Below are positions 55,080-63,152 of a stretch of 64,000 bases of DNA, one piece after another. The notes below the pieces were generated by a model. That model was given only the letters and a program-made list of their open reading frames with translations, searched no databases and was not told the DNA's origin. A program made the translations under genes and the position numbers. Numbering within the stretch: position 1 is the stretch's first letter; each line of letters opens with the position of its first letter. This DNA comes from Halobacterium sp. R2-5 (GTDB taxonomy: Archaea > Halobacteriota > Halobacteria > Halobacteriales > Halobacteriaceae), in contig NZ_JAANTH010000001.1 in the NCBI RefSeq assembly GCF_011734195.1, positions 124,001 to 188,000 on the forward strand. Reading direction: 5' to 3'.

Positions 55080-55098
55080 TATGCTATACGTTAGCATA
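55080..55098. promoter_or_regulatory. Palindrome TATGCTA-n5-TAGCATA upstream of the 37-aa gene
   Basis: Perfect 7-base arms with a 5-base spacer (TACGT) between the ferredoxin stop and the 37-aa ATG. The arrangement overlaps a TATA-like sequence (TTTATGC on minus) and fits a dimeric-regulator operator. Confidence 0.6.
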
Positions 55099-55124
55099 AA
55101 CCTTGCGCGGGGGAGAACGCCGCC

Positions 55125-55367
55125 TCAGACGAGTTGTTCGCCGTCGTCGTCGTAGACCTCGATAGCGTCGACCGGACACGCCCGCGCCGCGAACTTCGCG
55201 TCGAGCTCCGCGTCTTCGGGCACCTCGCGGACGAACAGGTCCTCCTCGGTCTCCTCGCTGTCCTGGAGAATGGCTTTGCCCGCGTCCGTGTCCTCCTCGA
55301 AGGCGTCCCACTCCGCGACACACTGGAACATCCCGATGCAGACGTCCCGGTCGAACTCGATTCGCAT
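55125..55367 (-). CDS. Small ferredoxin, three-cysteine motif
   Basis: 80-residue ferredoxin. Cys at 10 and 16 (CIGMFQC) and 64 (ACPVDAIEVYDDDG). The spacing CxxxxxC...CP is that of 3Fe-4S or atypical ferredoxins, with fewer Cys than usual. It is divergent from hel308 with the palindromic array between. It may supply electrons to an unlinked enzyme, for example a P450 or oxygenase. Confidence 0.85.
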   Translation of the reverse strand: MRIEFDRDVCIGMFQCVAEWDAFEEDTDAGKAILQDSEETEEDLFVREVPEDAELDAKFAARACPVDAIEVYDDDGEQLV

Positions 55368-55474
55368 ACTGTCACGTGGTGGCGCCCCGCGTATATCGTT
55401 GCCGGGCTAGGTAGAGTGGCAGCGCGTATCGAGAGTGCGACGGACATCGTTTCAAACACCTCGAAAGCCCCGGA

Positions 55475-55696
55475 CCGGTCGGCTGCTCCGGGACTCGCTG
55501 CGCGCTCCCTACGGTCGCGTGCTTACTTCGTCCGGGAGCAGCCGACCGGCCCGCCCCTTTCAGTCCGTCCATGACCGGTTGGACAGCCGGTAGCGGGGTG
55601 GACTGAAAGGGGCGAGGCTGTGGACGAAGGAAGGCGACGTAAGCACCGCAGGCCGAAGGCCAAGGAGCGCAACGAACCTCCCGAGTCCACAGCCTC
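55475..55696. repeat. Array of three long palindromes with mutually complementary loops
   Basis: Fills most of the 442-base divergent spacer 55368-55809, which shows no credible gene. Stem 1: 20-base arms at 55475-55494 and 55530-55549, one mismatch. Stem 2: 15-base perfect arms at 55552-55566 and 55600-55614 (CGCCCCTTTCAGTCC). Stem 3: 12-base perfect arms at 55614-55625 and 55685-55696 (GAGGCTGTGGAC). The stems are head to tail with almost no gap. Loop 1 contains GTGCTTAC (55519-55526) and loop 3 its exact complement GTAAGCAC (55639-55646). The remaining spacer on each side holds the promoters of ferredoxin (TATA near 55391-55399) and hel308 (CAGTTTAAACC, 55775-55785). Confidence 0.85.
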
Positions 55697-55809
55697 GGGG
55701 GTTTCTACGCGTTCGCAGAACAGTTCTCGGCGGCGGCCACACCAGCGAACGAAAACCACGTTCGGACGGTGCGACAGTTTAAACCCCGGGACGCGCCTAT
55801 CCCGGTGCA

Positions 55810-58164
55810 ATGAGAGTCGCGGACGTGCCCGGACTCCCCGACGGGGTCGCCGACCACCTCGAATCGGGGGGTATCGAGGAGTTGTACCCGCCGCAGGCCG
55901 AAGCCGTCGAGGCGGGCGTCGCGGAGGGCGAGAGCCTCGTCGCGAGCGTGCCGACCGCCAGCGGGAAGACGCTGATCGCGGAGCTGGCGATGCTGTCGGC
56001 GGTCGAGCGTGGCGGGAAAGCACTCTATATCGTGCCGCTGCGCGCCCTCGCCGGGGAGAAGGCCACCGAGTTCGAGGAGTTCGAACAGTTCGGGCTGTCC
56101 GTGGGCGTCTCCACGGGGAACTACGAGGACGACGGCTCGCGGCTGTCGGACAACGACGTCATCGTCGCCACTTCCGAGAAAGTCGACTCGCTCGTGCGCA
56201 ACGGCGCGGGCTGGATCGACGACCTCTCCTGCGTGGTCGCGGACGAGGTCCACCTCGTGGACGACGACCACCGGGGACCTACGCTCGAAGTGACGCTGGC
56301 GAAGCTCCGCCAGCGCGTGCAGGACTTGCAGGTCGTGGCGCTGTCCGCGACGGTCGGAAACGCCGACGAGATAGCCGAGTGGCTGGACGCCGAACTCGTG
56401 GACTCGACGTGGCGGCCCATCGACCTGCGGACGGGTGTCCACTACGGACAGGCGGTCCACTACGACGACGGCACGCAGGAGGAGCTCGCGACCGGCGGCA
56501 GCGACAGCCAGACCGCCGCCATCGTGGACGACACGCTCGCTGACGGCGGGTCGACGCTCGTGTTCGTGAATTCGCGGCGGAACGCGGAGGCCGCGGCGCG
56601 ACGGCTCGCCGACGTGACCAAGCAGGGCATCAGCGGCGAGGACCGCGAGCGCCTCCGGGAGGTCGCGGACGACATTCGGGGCGTCAGCGACACGGAGACC
56701 AGCGACGACCTCGCGGACGCCGTCGAGAAGGGCGCGGCGTTCCACCACGCCGGCCTGGCGCGCGAGCACCGCGAACTCGTCGAGGAGGCGTTCCGCGACC
56801 GCGCCATCAAAGTCGTGTCCGCGACACCCACCCTCGCGGCGGGCGTGAACACGCCGAGCCGCCGGGTCGTGGTGCGGGACTGGCAGCGCTACGACGGCAC
56901 CGCGGGCGGAATGCAGCCGCTGTCCGTGCTGGAAGTCCACCAGATGTTCGGGCGCGCGGGCCGCCCCGGCCGCGACCCGTACGGCGAGGCGGTGCTGCTC
57001 GCGAGCGGCCACGACGAACTGGAGGAGCTGTTCGACCGCTACATCTACGCGGAGCCCGAACCGGTGCGCTCGAAGCTCGCGGCCGAGCCGGCGCTCCGGA
57101 CGCACGTGCTCGCGGCGGTCGCGACGGGCTTCACGACCTCCGAGGACGCGCTCCACGAGTTCCTCGGGGAGACGCTGTACGCCACGCAGACCGACGACCC
57201 GACCCGGCTGGAGAGCGTGGCGCGGGACGTGCTCGCGTACCTCGACCGCAACGGGTTCGTGGAGCGCGAGGACGGCGTGCTGCGCGCGACCAGCACCGGC
57301 CACCTCGTGAGCCGGCTGTACGTCGACCCGATGAGCGCGGCGACGCTCGTCGACGGCTTACGGGCGGCGGGGGACAGCACGGCCGCGAACGGCGGTGGCC
57401 GGCCCGCCAGCGGAGACCCCGCTGACGCGGGCTTCCAGACGGCGAGCGAGATGCAGGACGACGCGGCCGAGACGGGCGACGGCGAGGCCGCGAGTCCGAC
57501 GCCGTTCGGGCTCTACCACCTCGTGAGCCGGACGCCGGACATGTACGAGCTCTACCTGCGCTCGGGCGACCGCGAGCAGTACACGGAGCTCGCATACGAG
57601 CGCGAGGACGAGCTACTCGGGCGCGCGCCCCGCGAGGAGGAAGCCGGCTTCGAGGACTGGCTGTCCGCGCTGAAGACCGCGAAGCTCCTCGAAGACTGGG
57701 CGTCCGAACTGGACGAGGACCGCATCGCGGAGCGCTACGACGTCGGGCCGGGCGACATCCGCGGGAAAGTCGAGACGGCGGAGTGGCTGCTGCACGCTGC
57801 CGAGCGGCTCGCGGGCGAGCTCGACGACGTGGAGTGCGCGGCCGCGGTCCGGGAGGCGCGCAAGCGCGTGGAGTACGGCGTGCGCGAGGAACTGCTGGAC
57901 CTCGCGGGCGTGCGGAACGTCGGCCGGAAGCGCGCGCGACGCCTCTACAACGCGGGCATCGAGTCCCGCGCGGACCTCCGGAACGCCGAGAAGAGCGTCG
58001 TACTCGGCGCGGTCCGTGGCCGCGAGCGGACGGCCGAGCGCATCCTGGAGAACGTCGGCCACCCGGACCCGGAGATGGACGCCGTGGACGCGGACGCGGA
58101 GACGGTGGCGGCGGCCGAGGAGCGCGACCGCGACGGGCAGGCGAATCTGGGGGACTTCTCGTGA
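55810..58164 (+). CDS. hel308: ATP-dependent DNA helicase Hel308
   Basis: Superfamily 2 helicase of 784 residues that unwinds lagging strands at stalled forks. Walker A PTASGKT (48-54), DEVH (145-148), [14 protein letters not shown], the [12 protein letters not shown] motif VI, and a C-terminal helix-hairpin-helix ([19 protein letters not shown]). An acidic loop of about 55 residues near 520-570 lies in the ratchet or winged-helix region and contains an imperfect palindromic stretch. Its TATA box is at about 55775-55785. Stop overlaps cgi121 (GTGA). Confidence 0.95.
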   Translation: MRVADVPGLPDGVADHLESGGIEELYPPQAEAVEAGVAEGESLVASVPTASGKTLIAELAMLSAVERGGKALYIVPLRALAGEKATEFEEFEQFGLSVGVSTGNYEDDGSRLSDNDVIVATSEKVDSLVRNGAGWIDDLSCVVADEVHLVDDDHRGPTLEVTLAKLRQRVQDLQVVALSATVGNADEIAEWLDAELVDSTWRPIDLRTGVHYGQAVHYDDGTQEELATGGSDSQTAAIVDDTLADGGSTLVFVNSRRNAEAAARRLADVTKQGISGEDRERLREVADDIRGVSDTETSDDLADAVEKGAAFHHAGLAREHRELVEEAFRDRAIKVVSATPTLAAGVNTPSRRVVVRDWQRYDGTAGGMQPLSVLEVHQMFGRAGRPGRDPYGEAVLLASGHDELEELFDRYIYAEPEPVRSKLAAEPALRTHVLAAVATGFTTSEDALHEFLGETLYATQTDDPTRLESVARDVLAYLDRNGFVEREDGVLRATSTGHLVSRLYVDPMSAATLVDGLRAAGDSTAANGGGRPASGDPADAGFQTASEMQDDAAETGDGEAASPTPFGLYHLVSRTPDMYELYLRSGDREQYTELAYEREDELLGRAPREEEAGFEDWLSALKTAKLLEDWASELDEDRIAERYDVGPGDIRGKVETAEWLLHAAERLAGELDDVECAAAVREARKRVEYGVREELLDLAGVRNVGRKRARRLYNAGIESRADLRNAEKSVVLGAVRGRERTAERILENVGHPDPEMDAVDADAETVAAAEERDRDGQANLGDFS

Positions 58165-58664
58165 GACTCGTCGCGGGGACGGCCGACGTATCCGACGTCG
58201 ACGAGTTCGTCGCGGCGCTCCCGGGCGACTCGGAGACGGCCGTGCAGGCGTTCGACGCGGACTACGTCACGGGCCGCGGCCACCTCGCGGCGGCGGTCGA
58301 GCACGCCGACCGGGCGTTCGAGCGCGGGGAGAACGTCGCCAGCGACCGCGCGGTCGAAATCCTGCTGTACGCCGCGGGCCGCCGCCAGATTCGCGAGGCG
58401 CTCGAAATGGGCGTCGCGGCGGGCGAGCAGGACGTGGTAGTGGTCGTGGCGGGCGGCGACGAGGCGGACGCGGCGGCTGCCGTCGCGGCGTTCCTCGACG
58501 ACGGACGCGTACTGGACGGCGAGCCGCTGCCGGGCGCCGTCTCCGGCGACCGGGAGACGATTCGGGCGTTCTTCGACGTGAGCGAGGGGGAACTCGACGC
58601 GGCAGCGGACGACCTCCCGGGCGTCGTCCGGGAGCGCGTGGCGCTGCTGGACGTCGAGAAGTAG
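58161..58664 (+). CDS. cgi121: KEOPS complex subunit Cgi121
   Basis: 167-residue protein with the Cgi121/TPRKB fold ([43 protein letters not shown]). It binds Bud32 and tRNA in the KEOPS complex, which makes t6A37 in tRNAs that read ANN codons. GTG at 58161 overlaps the hel308 stop by GTGA. Only this KEOPS subunit is present in the window. Confidence 0.9.
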   Translation: MRLVAGTADVSDVDEFVAALPGDSETAVQAFDADYVTGRGHLAAAVEHADRAFERGENVASDRAVEILLYAAGRRQIREALEMGVAAGEQDVVVVVAGGDEADAAAAVAAFLDDGRVLDGEPLPGAVSGDRETIRAFFDVSEGELDAAADDLPGVVRERVALLDVEK

Positions 58665-58724
58665 GGTAGCCGACCTCGAAGCGCGCGAGTCACCGCGACG
58701 AAAGGTTGTGGCGTGATATCACAC

Positions 58725-58852
58725 CCCGTTCCAGTCGAAACGAAGGGGTTGTGGGCGGACGCCGTCGGTGGATTTTCCCCACTAGAAGGTGGTGGGAGAG
58801 GATTCGAGCGTCGGAGGTGTCAGTCGGTTTTCCAGTCGAAACGCCGCCCGCG
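58725..58852. repeat. Origin-recognition-box-like repeats in a convergent spacer
   Basis: TTCCAGTCGAAACG occurs at 58729-58742 and again at 58830-58843, exactly 101 bases apart, in the same orientation. The first copy continues AAGGGGTTGTGG, a G-string like that of archaeal ORB elements, with CCCG in front. Between them lies TTTTCCCCACTAGAAGG (58773-58789), partly related. The sites sit between the 3' ends of cgi121 and a small zinc-finger gene (58665-58885), so they are not promoters for either. Confidence 0.7.
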
Positions 58853-58885
58853 AAGAGCGGACGGGCGTCTGACGCCGGGCGTATG

Positions 58886-59023
58886 TCACTGCCTGAGGTC
58901 CCGGCGTTCGTAGTGCTCGTCGCAGCTCCGGCAGTAGTAGCGGCCGTCGCGCTGCCGGCGCAGTCGCGTGTGGCCGCGCGGACACTTCACGCGCCAGCCC
59001 GCGTCGGAAGGGTGGTGGTCCAT
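58886..59023 (-). CDS. Small zinc-finger protein (45 aa)
   Basis: VKCPRGHTRLRRQRDGRYYC followed by RSCDEHY: three Cys plus His residues form a likely zinc knuckle in a highly basic protein. Resembles the many 40-60 residue zinc-finger proteins of haloarchaea. It begins at ATG 59023 and is convergent with cgi121, across the ORB-like repeats. Confidence 0.75.
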   Translation of the reverse strand: MDHHPSDAGWRVKCPRGHTRLRRQRDGRYYCRSCDEHYERRDLRQ

Positions 59024-59092
59024 GCGGCGCCATCGTCTGACGCGCGTCGCACACAAGAACGGAATCCTGCCGCGCGGTGAAACTGAAAGTGG

Positions 59093-59839
59093 TTACGCCA
59101 GCGAGACGAGGAACAGCAGGACCGCGACGGCGACGGAAGCCGCCGCCGCACCGCCCAACGAGGTGTCGTGGCTCTCGCGGAGGCCGTGCGTCCAGATGTA
59201 CGCCTGCCACCCGGCGGCGAGGAGCGCGCCGCCCGCGCCGACTGCGGTGCCCGTGGTGTCCGAGAGCCGCCGGAGCTGGTCGGCGAGCACCTCGGGGTCG
59301 CTCGCGAAGTCGACGCCGGACAGCAGGAAGACGAGCCCGACCACCCCGAGGACGGTCTGGACGAGCTGCACGGGCATCGCCCAGCCCGTGACCGACAGCG
59401 TCGCCCCGAACGGGCCGCTGTTGCCGGTGAACGCGCTCACCGCGTGGAGCGCGACGGCGACCAGTAGCCAGCCGACGAGCGTCCCGAAGAAGACGACGGG
59501 GACGCGCCGGACGACGGCGTCCTCGAGTGCGGCGCCGACCGACCGCTGCTCGGTCTGGGGTTCGTCGATAGTACACTGCTCGGGGACCGGACCGTCCATC
59601 TCCTCGAAGCTCCGGCAGGAGGAGTCGGGCCACGGCTCCATCGTCGTGACCGTGTAGGTGGCGTCTATCTGGGAGGCCATGTACGTCCCGACGGCGGCGA
59701 ACGCGACGGCCGTTAGCGCCGCGACGGCGACGACGACGAGCGCGGCGCTACCGAGCGAGTCCCCCGGCGGGTGCGACTGGAAGAACGACCGCGGGCGGAA
59801 CAGGAGCGTCCGCAGGTCGTGGAGGGCGTTGCGGAGCAT
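59093..59839 (-). CDS. YIP1-family membrane protein
   Basis: 248-residue protein with five or six membrane helices: RPRSFFQSHPPGDSLGSAAL at the start, VVFFGTLVGWLLVAVALHAV and GWAMPVQLVQTVLGVVGLVF match the YIP1 family. An extracellular or periplasmic loop (about 55-105) has three Cys. Transport role unproven. Bases 59840-60080 before the next gene show no credible ORF. Confidence 0.85.
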   Translation of the reverse strand: MLRNALHDLRTLLFRPRSFFQSHPPGDSLGSAALVVVAVAALTAVAFAAVGTYMASQIDATYTVTTMEPWPDSSCRSFEEMDGPVPEQCTIDEPQTEQRSVGAALEDAVVRRVPVVFFGTLVGWLLVAVALHAVSAFTGNSGPFGATLSVTGWAMPVQLVQTVLGVVGLVFLLSGVDFASDPEVLADQLRRLSDTTGTAVGAGGALLAAGWQAYIWTHGLRESHDTSLGGAAAASVAVAVLLFLVSLA

Positions 59840-60080
59840 GCGGGTGGCGAGATTCGCCCAGCAGTCGCTTCAACGTGTCGACGCCTCACAGCGCGTGCGA
59901 GGCTGCGCTCGCCCCCGGAAGCCCTCCTCGCAGAGTTCGCCGCCGCGCCACGTCCGCGGTCGGCACGCGACTGTGACGTCCCTCGGCGCTACGTCCAGGG
60001 GGTGCTGGCGGAGCCGGCGCTGATACCGTCGTACGGCGCCGAAAAACGTTTTTACGCGTCAGCGGCGTACCGTAGTCCAG

Positions 60081-60506
60081 ATGCCAGATTCGATGCGCGA
60101 CTACCTCCAGCGGGACATGGAGTGCGAGGGGCTGCTGGAGTGCTTCCACGGCCTCCGCGACCTCGACCGGCGCGTGTTCGCGCGGCTCGTCGACGGCGGC
60201 GAGCCGATGACCGTCGACGAGCTCAGCGAGCGCATCGACCGCGAGCGCTCGACCGCGTACCGCTCGGTCCAGCGCCTCATCGACGCCGACCTCGTCGAGA
60301 AGCGCCAGGTGAACTACGACCACGGCGGCTACTACCACGTCTACGAGCCCGCCGCCCCCGACGAGATCGCCGACGAGATGCAGCGCATGCTCAACGACTG
60401 GTACGCGAAGATGGGACAGCTCATCGGCGAGTTCCGCGAGGAGTACGGTCCAGGGGAGGACGGCGAGAATCAGCGCGGGGCTCCCGCGCCGCCTGCCGAC
60501 CAGTAG
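60081..60506 (+). CDS. TrmB-like helix-turn-helix regulator
   Basis: 141-residue protein. The winged helix spans about residues 20-80 (GLRDLDRRVFARLVDGGEPM, STAYRSVQRLIDADLVEKR), then a helical C-terminus (DEIADEMQRMLNDWYAKM) for dimerisation. A box AACGTTTTTACG (about 60045-60056) lies 25-36 bases upstream. It precedes the FNT gene by 65 bases, so may control it; this is inference. Confidence 0.85.
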   Translation: MPDSMRDYLQRDMECEGLLECFHGLRDLDRRVFARLVDGGEPMTVDELSERIDRERSTAYRSVQRLIDADLVEKRQVNYDHGGYYHVYEPAAPDEIADEMQRMLNDWYAKMGQLIGEFREEYGPGEDGENQRGAPAPPADQ

Positions 60507-60570
60507 CGCTCCCACCGGGGGAAACTTTCGAGGCCGTTCGGAGAGAGAGTACAGGTAGAGGCGTCCCCCA

Positions 60571-61371
60571 GTGTCCGACTCTGAATCAGACTCGACGGAA
60601 CAGAAGCCGTCTCGGAGCGTCCTCGACTCGCTCATCGAGAGCGGGCTCCACGAGATGAACCGCGAGCGCAGCGGCCTGCTGCTCTCGGGGCTCTCCGCGG
60701 GCCTCGACATCGGCTTCGGCCCGCTGCTGATGGCGGTGGTGTTGACGCTCTCCGAGGGCGGGTTCGGCGACCTCGTGACGGAGCTGCTGCTCGCGAGCGT
60801 CTACTCCATCGGTTTCATGCTCGTGATTCTCGGGCGCTCGGAGCTGTTCACGGAACACACCACGCTCGCGGTGATACCGGTGCTCGACGGGCAGGCGTCC
60901 CTCCGACAGTTAGGCCGGCTCTGGGGGCTGGTGTACGTCGGGAACATCGTCGGGGGCGCCGCGTTCACGCTGCTCGCGGTCCTCCTGATGCCCGGCCTCG
61001 GCGTCGTCGACACGGTCGCCTTCGAGACTATCGCGCTCAAGCTCGTCACCCACGACCTCCAGTGGCTGGTCGTCGCGGGCGTGTTCGCGGGCTGGCTGAT
61101 GGGCCTGCTCGCGTGGCTGATCGCCGCCGCCCAGGAGACCATCAGCCGGCTCGTCATCATCTGGGTCGTCACCGCCACCATCGGGATTCTGCACCTCCCG
61201 CACTCCATCGCCGGCAACGTCGAAGTGCTGTTCGGCCTGCTGATGTCGCCCGCCGTCACACTGGCGGACTACCTCGCGTTCCTCTCGCTCGCGACCATCG
61301 GAAATGCGCTCGGCGGCGGCGTCTTCGTCGCCCTCCTGAAGTACGGGCACGTCGTCCGCGGCGGGAGCTGA
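60571..61371 (+). CDS. Formate/nitrite transporter (FNT) family channel
   Basis: 266-residue protein of six membrane helices. [40 protein letters not shown] and [20 protein letters not shown] correspond to the FNT family, in particular the YfdC subgroup. The GTG at 60571 is the start. Probably a pentameric anion channel; the anion is not known. Downstream of the HTH regulator, likely same operon. Confidence 0.88.
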   Translation: MSDSESDSTEQKPSRSVLDSLIESGLHEMNRERSGLLLSGLSAGLDIGFGPLLMAVVLTLSEGGFGDLVTELLLASVYSIGFMLVILGRSELFTEHTTLAVIPVLDGQASLRQLGRLWGLVYVGNIVGGAAFTLLAVLLMPGLGVVDTVAFETIALKLVTHDLQWLVVAGVFAGWLMGLLAWLIAAAQETISRLVIIWVVTATIGILHLPHSIAGNVEVLFGLLMSPAVTLADYLAFLSLATIGNALGGGVFVALLKYGHVVRGGS

Positions 61372-61416
61372 GAACGGGAGAGCAGTGGGTCGCTCTTCGA
61401 AGTGAATCAGTAGAAG

Positions 61417-61489
61417 TAGTCCATCCTGGATTCGAACCAGGGTCGAAGCCCCCAGAAGGCTTCAGGATTGGCCACTACCCCAATGGACT
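61417..61489 (-). tRNA. tRNA-Gln (anticodon CTG)
   Basis: A full cloverleaf on the minus strand. Acceptor AGTCCAT pairs with ATGGACT (7 bp, discriminator A); the anticodon stem AAGCC/GGCTT encloses the loop TTCTGGG with anticodon CTG, which reads CAG codons; T-arm is CCTGG-TTCGAAT-CCAGG. No CCA is encoded. A likely TATA box GATAAACG is about 40 bases upstream (about 61527-61534). Confidence 0.95.
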
Positions 61490-61612
61490 GCTCGCATCCG
61501 GGACAAAGCGATTGTCGTTTATCAGTGTTGCGAACCCCGGCGACGAGAGCGCTGTCCGGCGCTCGGCCCCCGCACGCCGCGAACGTGGACAGTTCGACGC
61601 CTATTTGCCGCC

Positions 61613-61630
61613 CGAGAATGCACGTTCTCG
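61613..61630. promoter_or_regulatory. Inverted repeat CGAGAA-n6-TTCTCG before purO
   Basis: 6-base arms CGAGAA and TTCTCG around TGCACG, ending 1 base before the purO ATG at 61632. A TATA-like CCTATTTG lies about 25-31 bases upstream of the ATG. The repeat spans the expected transcription start, so it could be an operator or a 5' hairpin. Confidence 0.5.
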
Positions 61631-61631
61631 T

Positions 61632-62216
61632 ATGTACGTCGGACGGTTCGTCGTCGTCGGTCCGGACGTGGCAGCGTACCGAGTGTCCTCGCGGTCGTTC
61701 CCGAACCGCCGGGTGGTCGAGCGCGAGGACGCGCTGACCGTCGCGCCCACGCCGGACGCGCCGGAGACGGACAACCCCTACGTGTCGTACAACTGCTACC
61801 GGACGGTGGCGGGCCACGCGGTCGTCGGGAACGGCAGCCACGTCGACCCGATTACGGAGAAACTCGGCCTCGGCTACCCGGCGCGGGACGCGCTCGCGGA
61901 GTCGCTGCTCGCGCTCGACTACGAGAAAGACGACTACGACACGCCACGCATCGCGGGCGTGTTGACACCCGACGGTGAGGCGTACGTCGGTACCGTGCGG
62001 AAGGACGCGCTGCTCGTGGAGGCAGTCGAGGAGCCGACGCTCGTCGCGACCTACGAGAAAGACGCTCCGGAGCCGATCGGCTTCGAGGCCGAGTCCGCGA
62101 GCGAGGCCGCCGAGGAGGCGTACAGCGCGGCGTTCGAGCACGCGGTCTGCGCGGTCGGCGTCGTGCGGGACGGCGACGGCTACGCGACGGCAGTCGAGAA
62201 CGGGCCGGAGAACTAA
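61632..62216 (+). CDS. purO: Archaeal IMP cyclohydrolase PurO
   Basis: Last enzyme of purine synthesis, closing the ring of FAICAR to give IMP. The 194-residue protein starts [20 protein letters not shown] and has [20 protein letters not shown] and [20 protein letters not shown], matching PurO, the archaeal enzyme unrelated to bacterial PurH. ATG at 61632 is within a palindrome-linked promoter. It is followed by the phosphoesterase after 25 bases. Confidence 0.92.
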   Translation: MYVGRFVVVGPDVAAYRVSSRSFPNRRVVEREDALTVAPTPDAPETDNPYVSYNCYRTVAGHAVVGNGSHVDPITEKLGLGYPARDALAESLLALDYEKDDYDTPRIAGVLTPDGEAYVGTVRKDALLVEAVEEPTLVATYEKDAPEPIGFEAESASEAAEEAYSAAFEHAVCAVGVVRDGDGYATAVENGPEN

Positions 62217-62241
62217 GGGCGAGCGCGACCCACGGGAGGGC

Positions 62242-62901
62242 ATGAAGGTCGCCGTCCTCTCCGACATCCACTCGAACCTCGTGGCGCTGGAGACGGTGCT
62301 CGACGATATGCCGGACGTGGATGCGCTCGTCTGCGCGGGCGACGTGGTCGGGTACAACGCGTGGCCCGCGGAGTGCGTGGACGCGGTGCGCGAGCGCGAC
62401 GTGCCCACGGTGATGGGGAACCACGACCGGATGGTGGCGACCGACGGGAACTTCGGCGCGAACGGGATGGCGCAGGCGGGCGTCAGGCACGCCAAGCGAG
62501 AGCTGAACGACGTCCAGCTCGAGTGGGTGAAGCGGCTCCCCCGCGAGCGCACGCTGTTCGACGGCCGCGTGAAGGTCGTCCACGACCACCCGGAGGTGCA
62601 GGACCGGTACACGTACCCGGACGCGTTCGGCCCCCACTTGCTCGGCGACGAGGACGCCCTGATTCTCGGGCACACGCACGTCCAGCACCACGAGGTCTAC
62701 GACGACGGCGTCGTGTTGAACCCGGGGAGCGTCGGCCAGCCGCGTGACCGCGACCCGCGCGCGGCGTACGCGGTGCTGGACGTCGAAGAGCTGACCGTCG
62801 AGGAGCGCCGCGTCGAGTACGACATCGAGCGGGTCGCCGAGGCCGTGCGGGAGGCGGGGCTGCCGGACAACACCGCCTCGCGGCTCGCAGACGGCCGGTG
62901 A
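62242..62901 (+). CDS. Metallophosphoesterase (MJ0936/YfcE type)
   Basis: 219-residue calcineurin-like phosphoesterase with the metal motifs in order: VLSDIHSN, CAGDVVGYNAWP, MGNHD, then VVHDHPE and LGHTHVQHHE near the C-terminus. Members hydrolyse phosphodiesters. It is 25 bases after purO and probably in the same operon. The substrate is unknown. Confidence 0.92.
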   Translation: MKVAVLSDIHSNLVALETVLDDMPDVDALVCAGDVVGYNAWPAECVDAVRERDVPTVMGNHDRMVATDGNFGANGMAQAGVRHAKRELNDVQLEWVKRLPRERTLFDGRVKVVHDHPEVQDRYTYPDAFGPHLLGDEDALILGHTHVQHHEVYDDGVVLNPGSVGQPRDRDPRAAYAVLDVEELTVEERRVEYDIERVAEAVREAGLPDNTASRLADGR

Positions 62902-63065
62902 ACGTCACCGTAGAACTGTCCGAGGACGGAGAACGCCCAGACGAGGACGTGCGCGCCGACGACGGGAGCGAGCGTTCGGCGGCGGAGGTAGACGGCCGTG
63001 AACACCGCCGGGACTGCGGTGAGCCGGGAGCCCGAGTGCTGGCGGTCCGCGCCCATTGTCGCCAC
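62899..63065 (-). pseudogene. Possible remnant of a CPBP-family membrane protease
   Basis: A minus-strand frame from 63065 encodes SRLTAVPAVFTAVYLRRRTL, then APVVGAHVLVWAFSVLGQFY, resembling the final two helices of CAAX-protease (CPBP) proteins, in which an Arg-rich turn precedes a helix carrying a conserved His. The rest of the family domain is absent and the frame runs into the phosphoesterase gene. Only about 55 residues remain. The 251-base spacer 62902-63152 has no other gene candidate. Confidence 0.45.
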
Positions 63066-63152
63066 AATGTCGACACGACCGCATATAAGTCGCGTCGCGG
63101 TTGCTCCGCCTGCAAATCGGCGGTGCGCCGGAAGCCGGAGCGGGACGAGTCG

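Noticed and set aside
55475-55696. RNase P RNA or SRP RNA
   Set aside because: Strong stems, but I see neither the conserved RNase P core blocks nor the SRP helix-8 motif, and the size is too small.
59840-60080. Possible small gene before the HTH regulator
   Set aside because: Frames are Arg/Pro/Ala-rich without motif or start context; left as non-coding.
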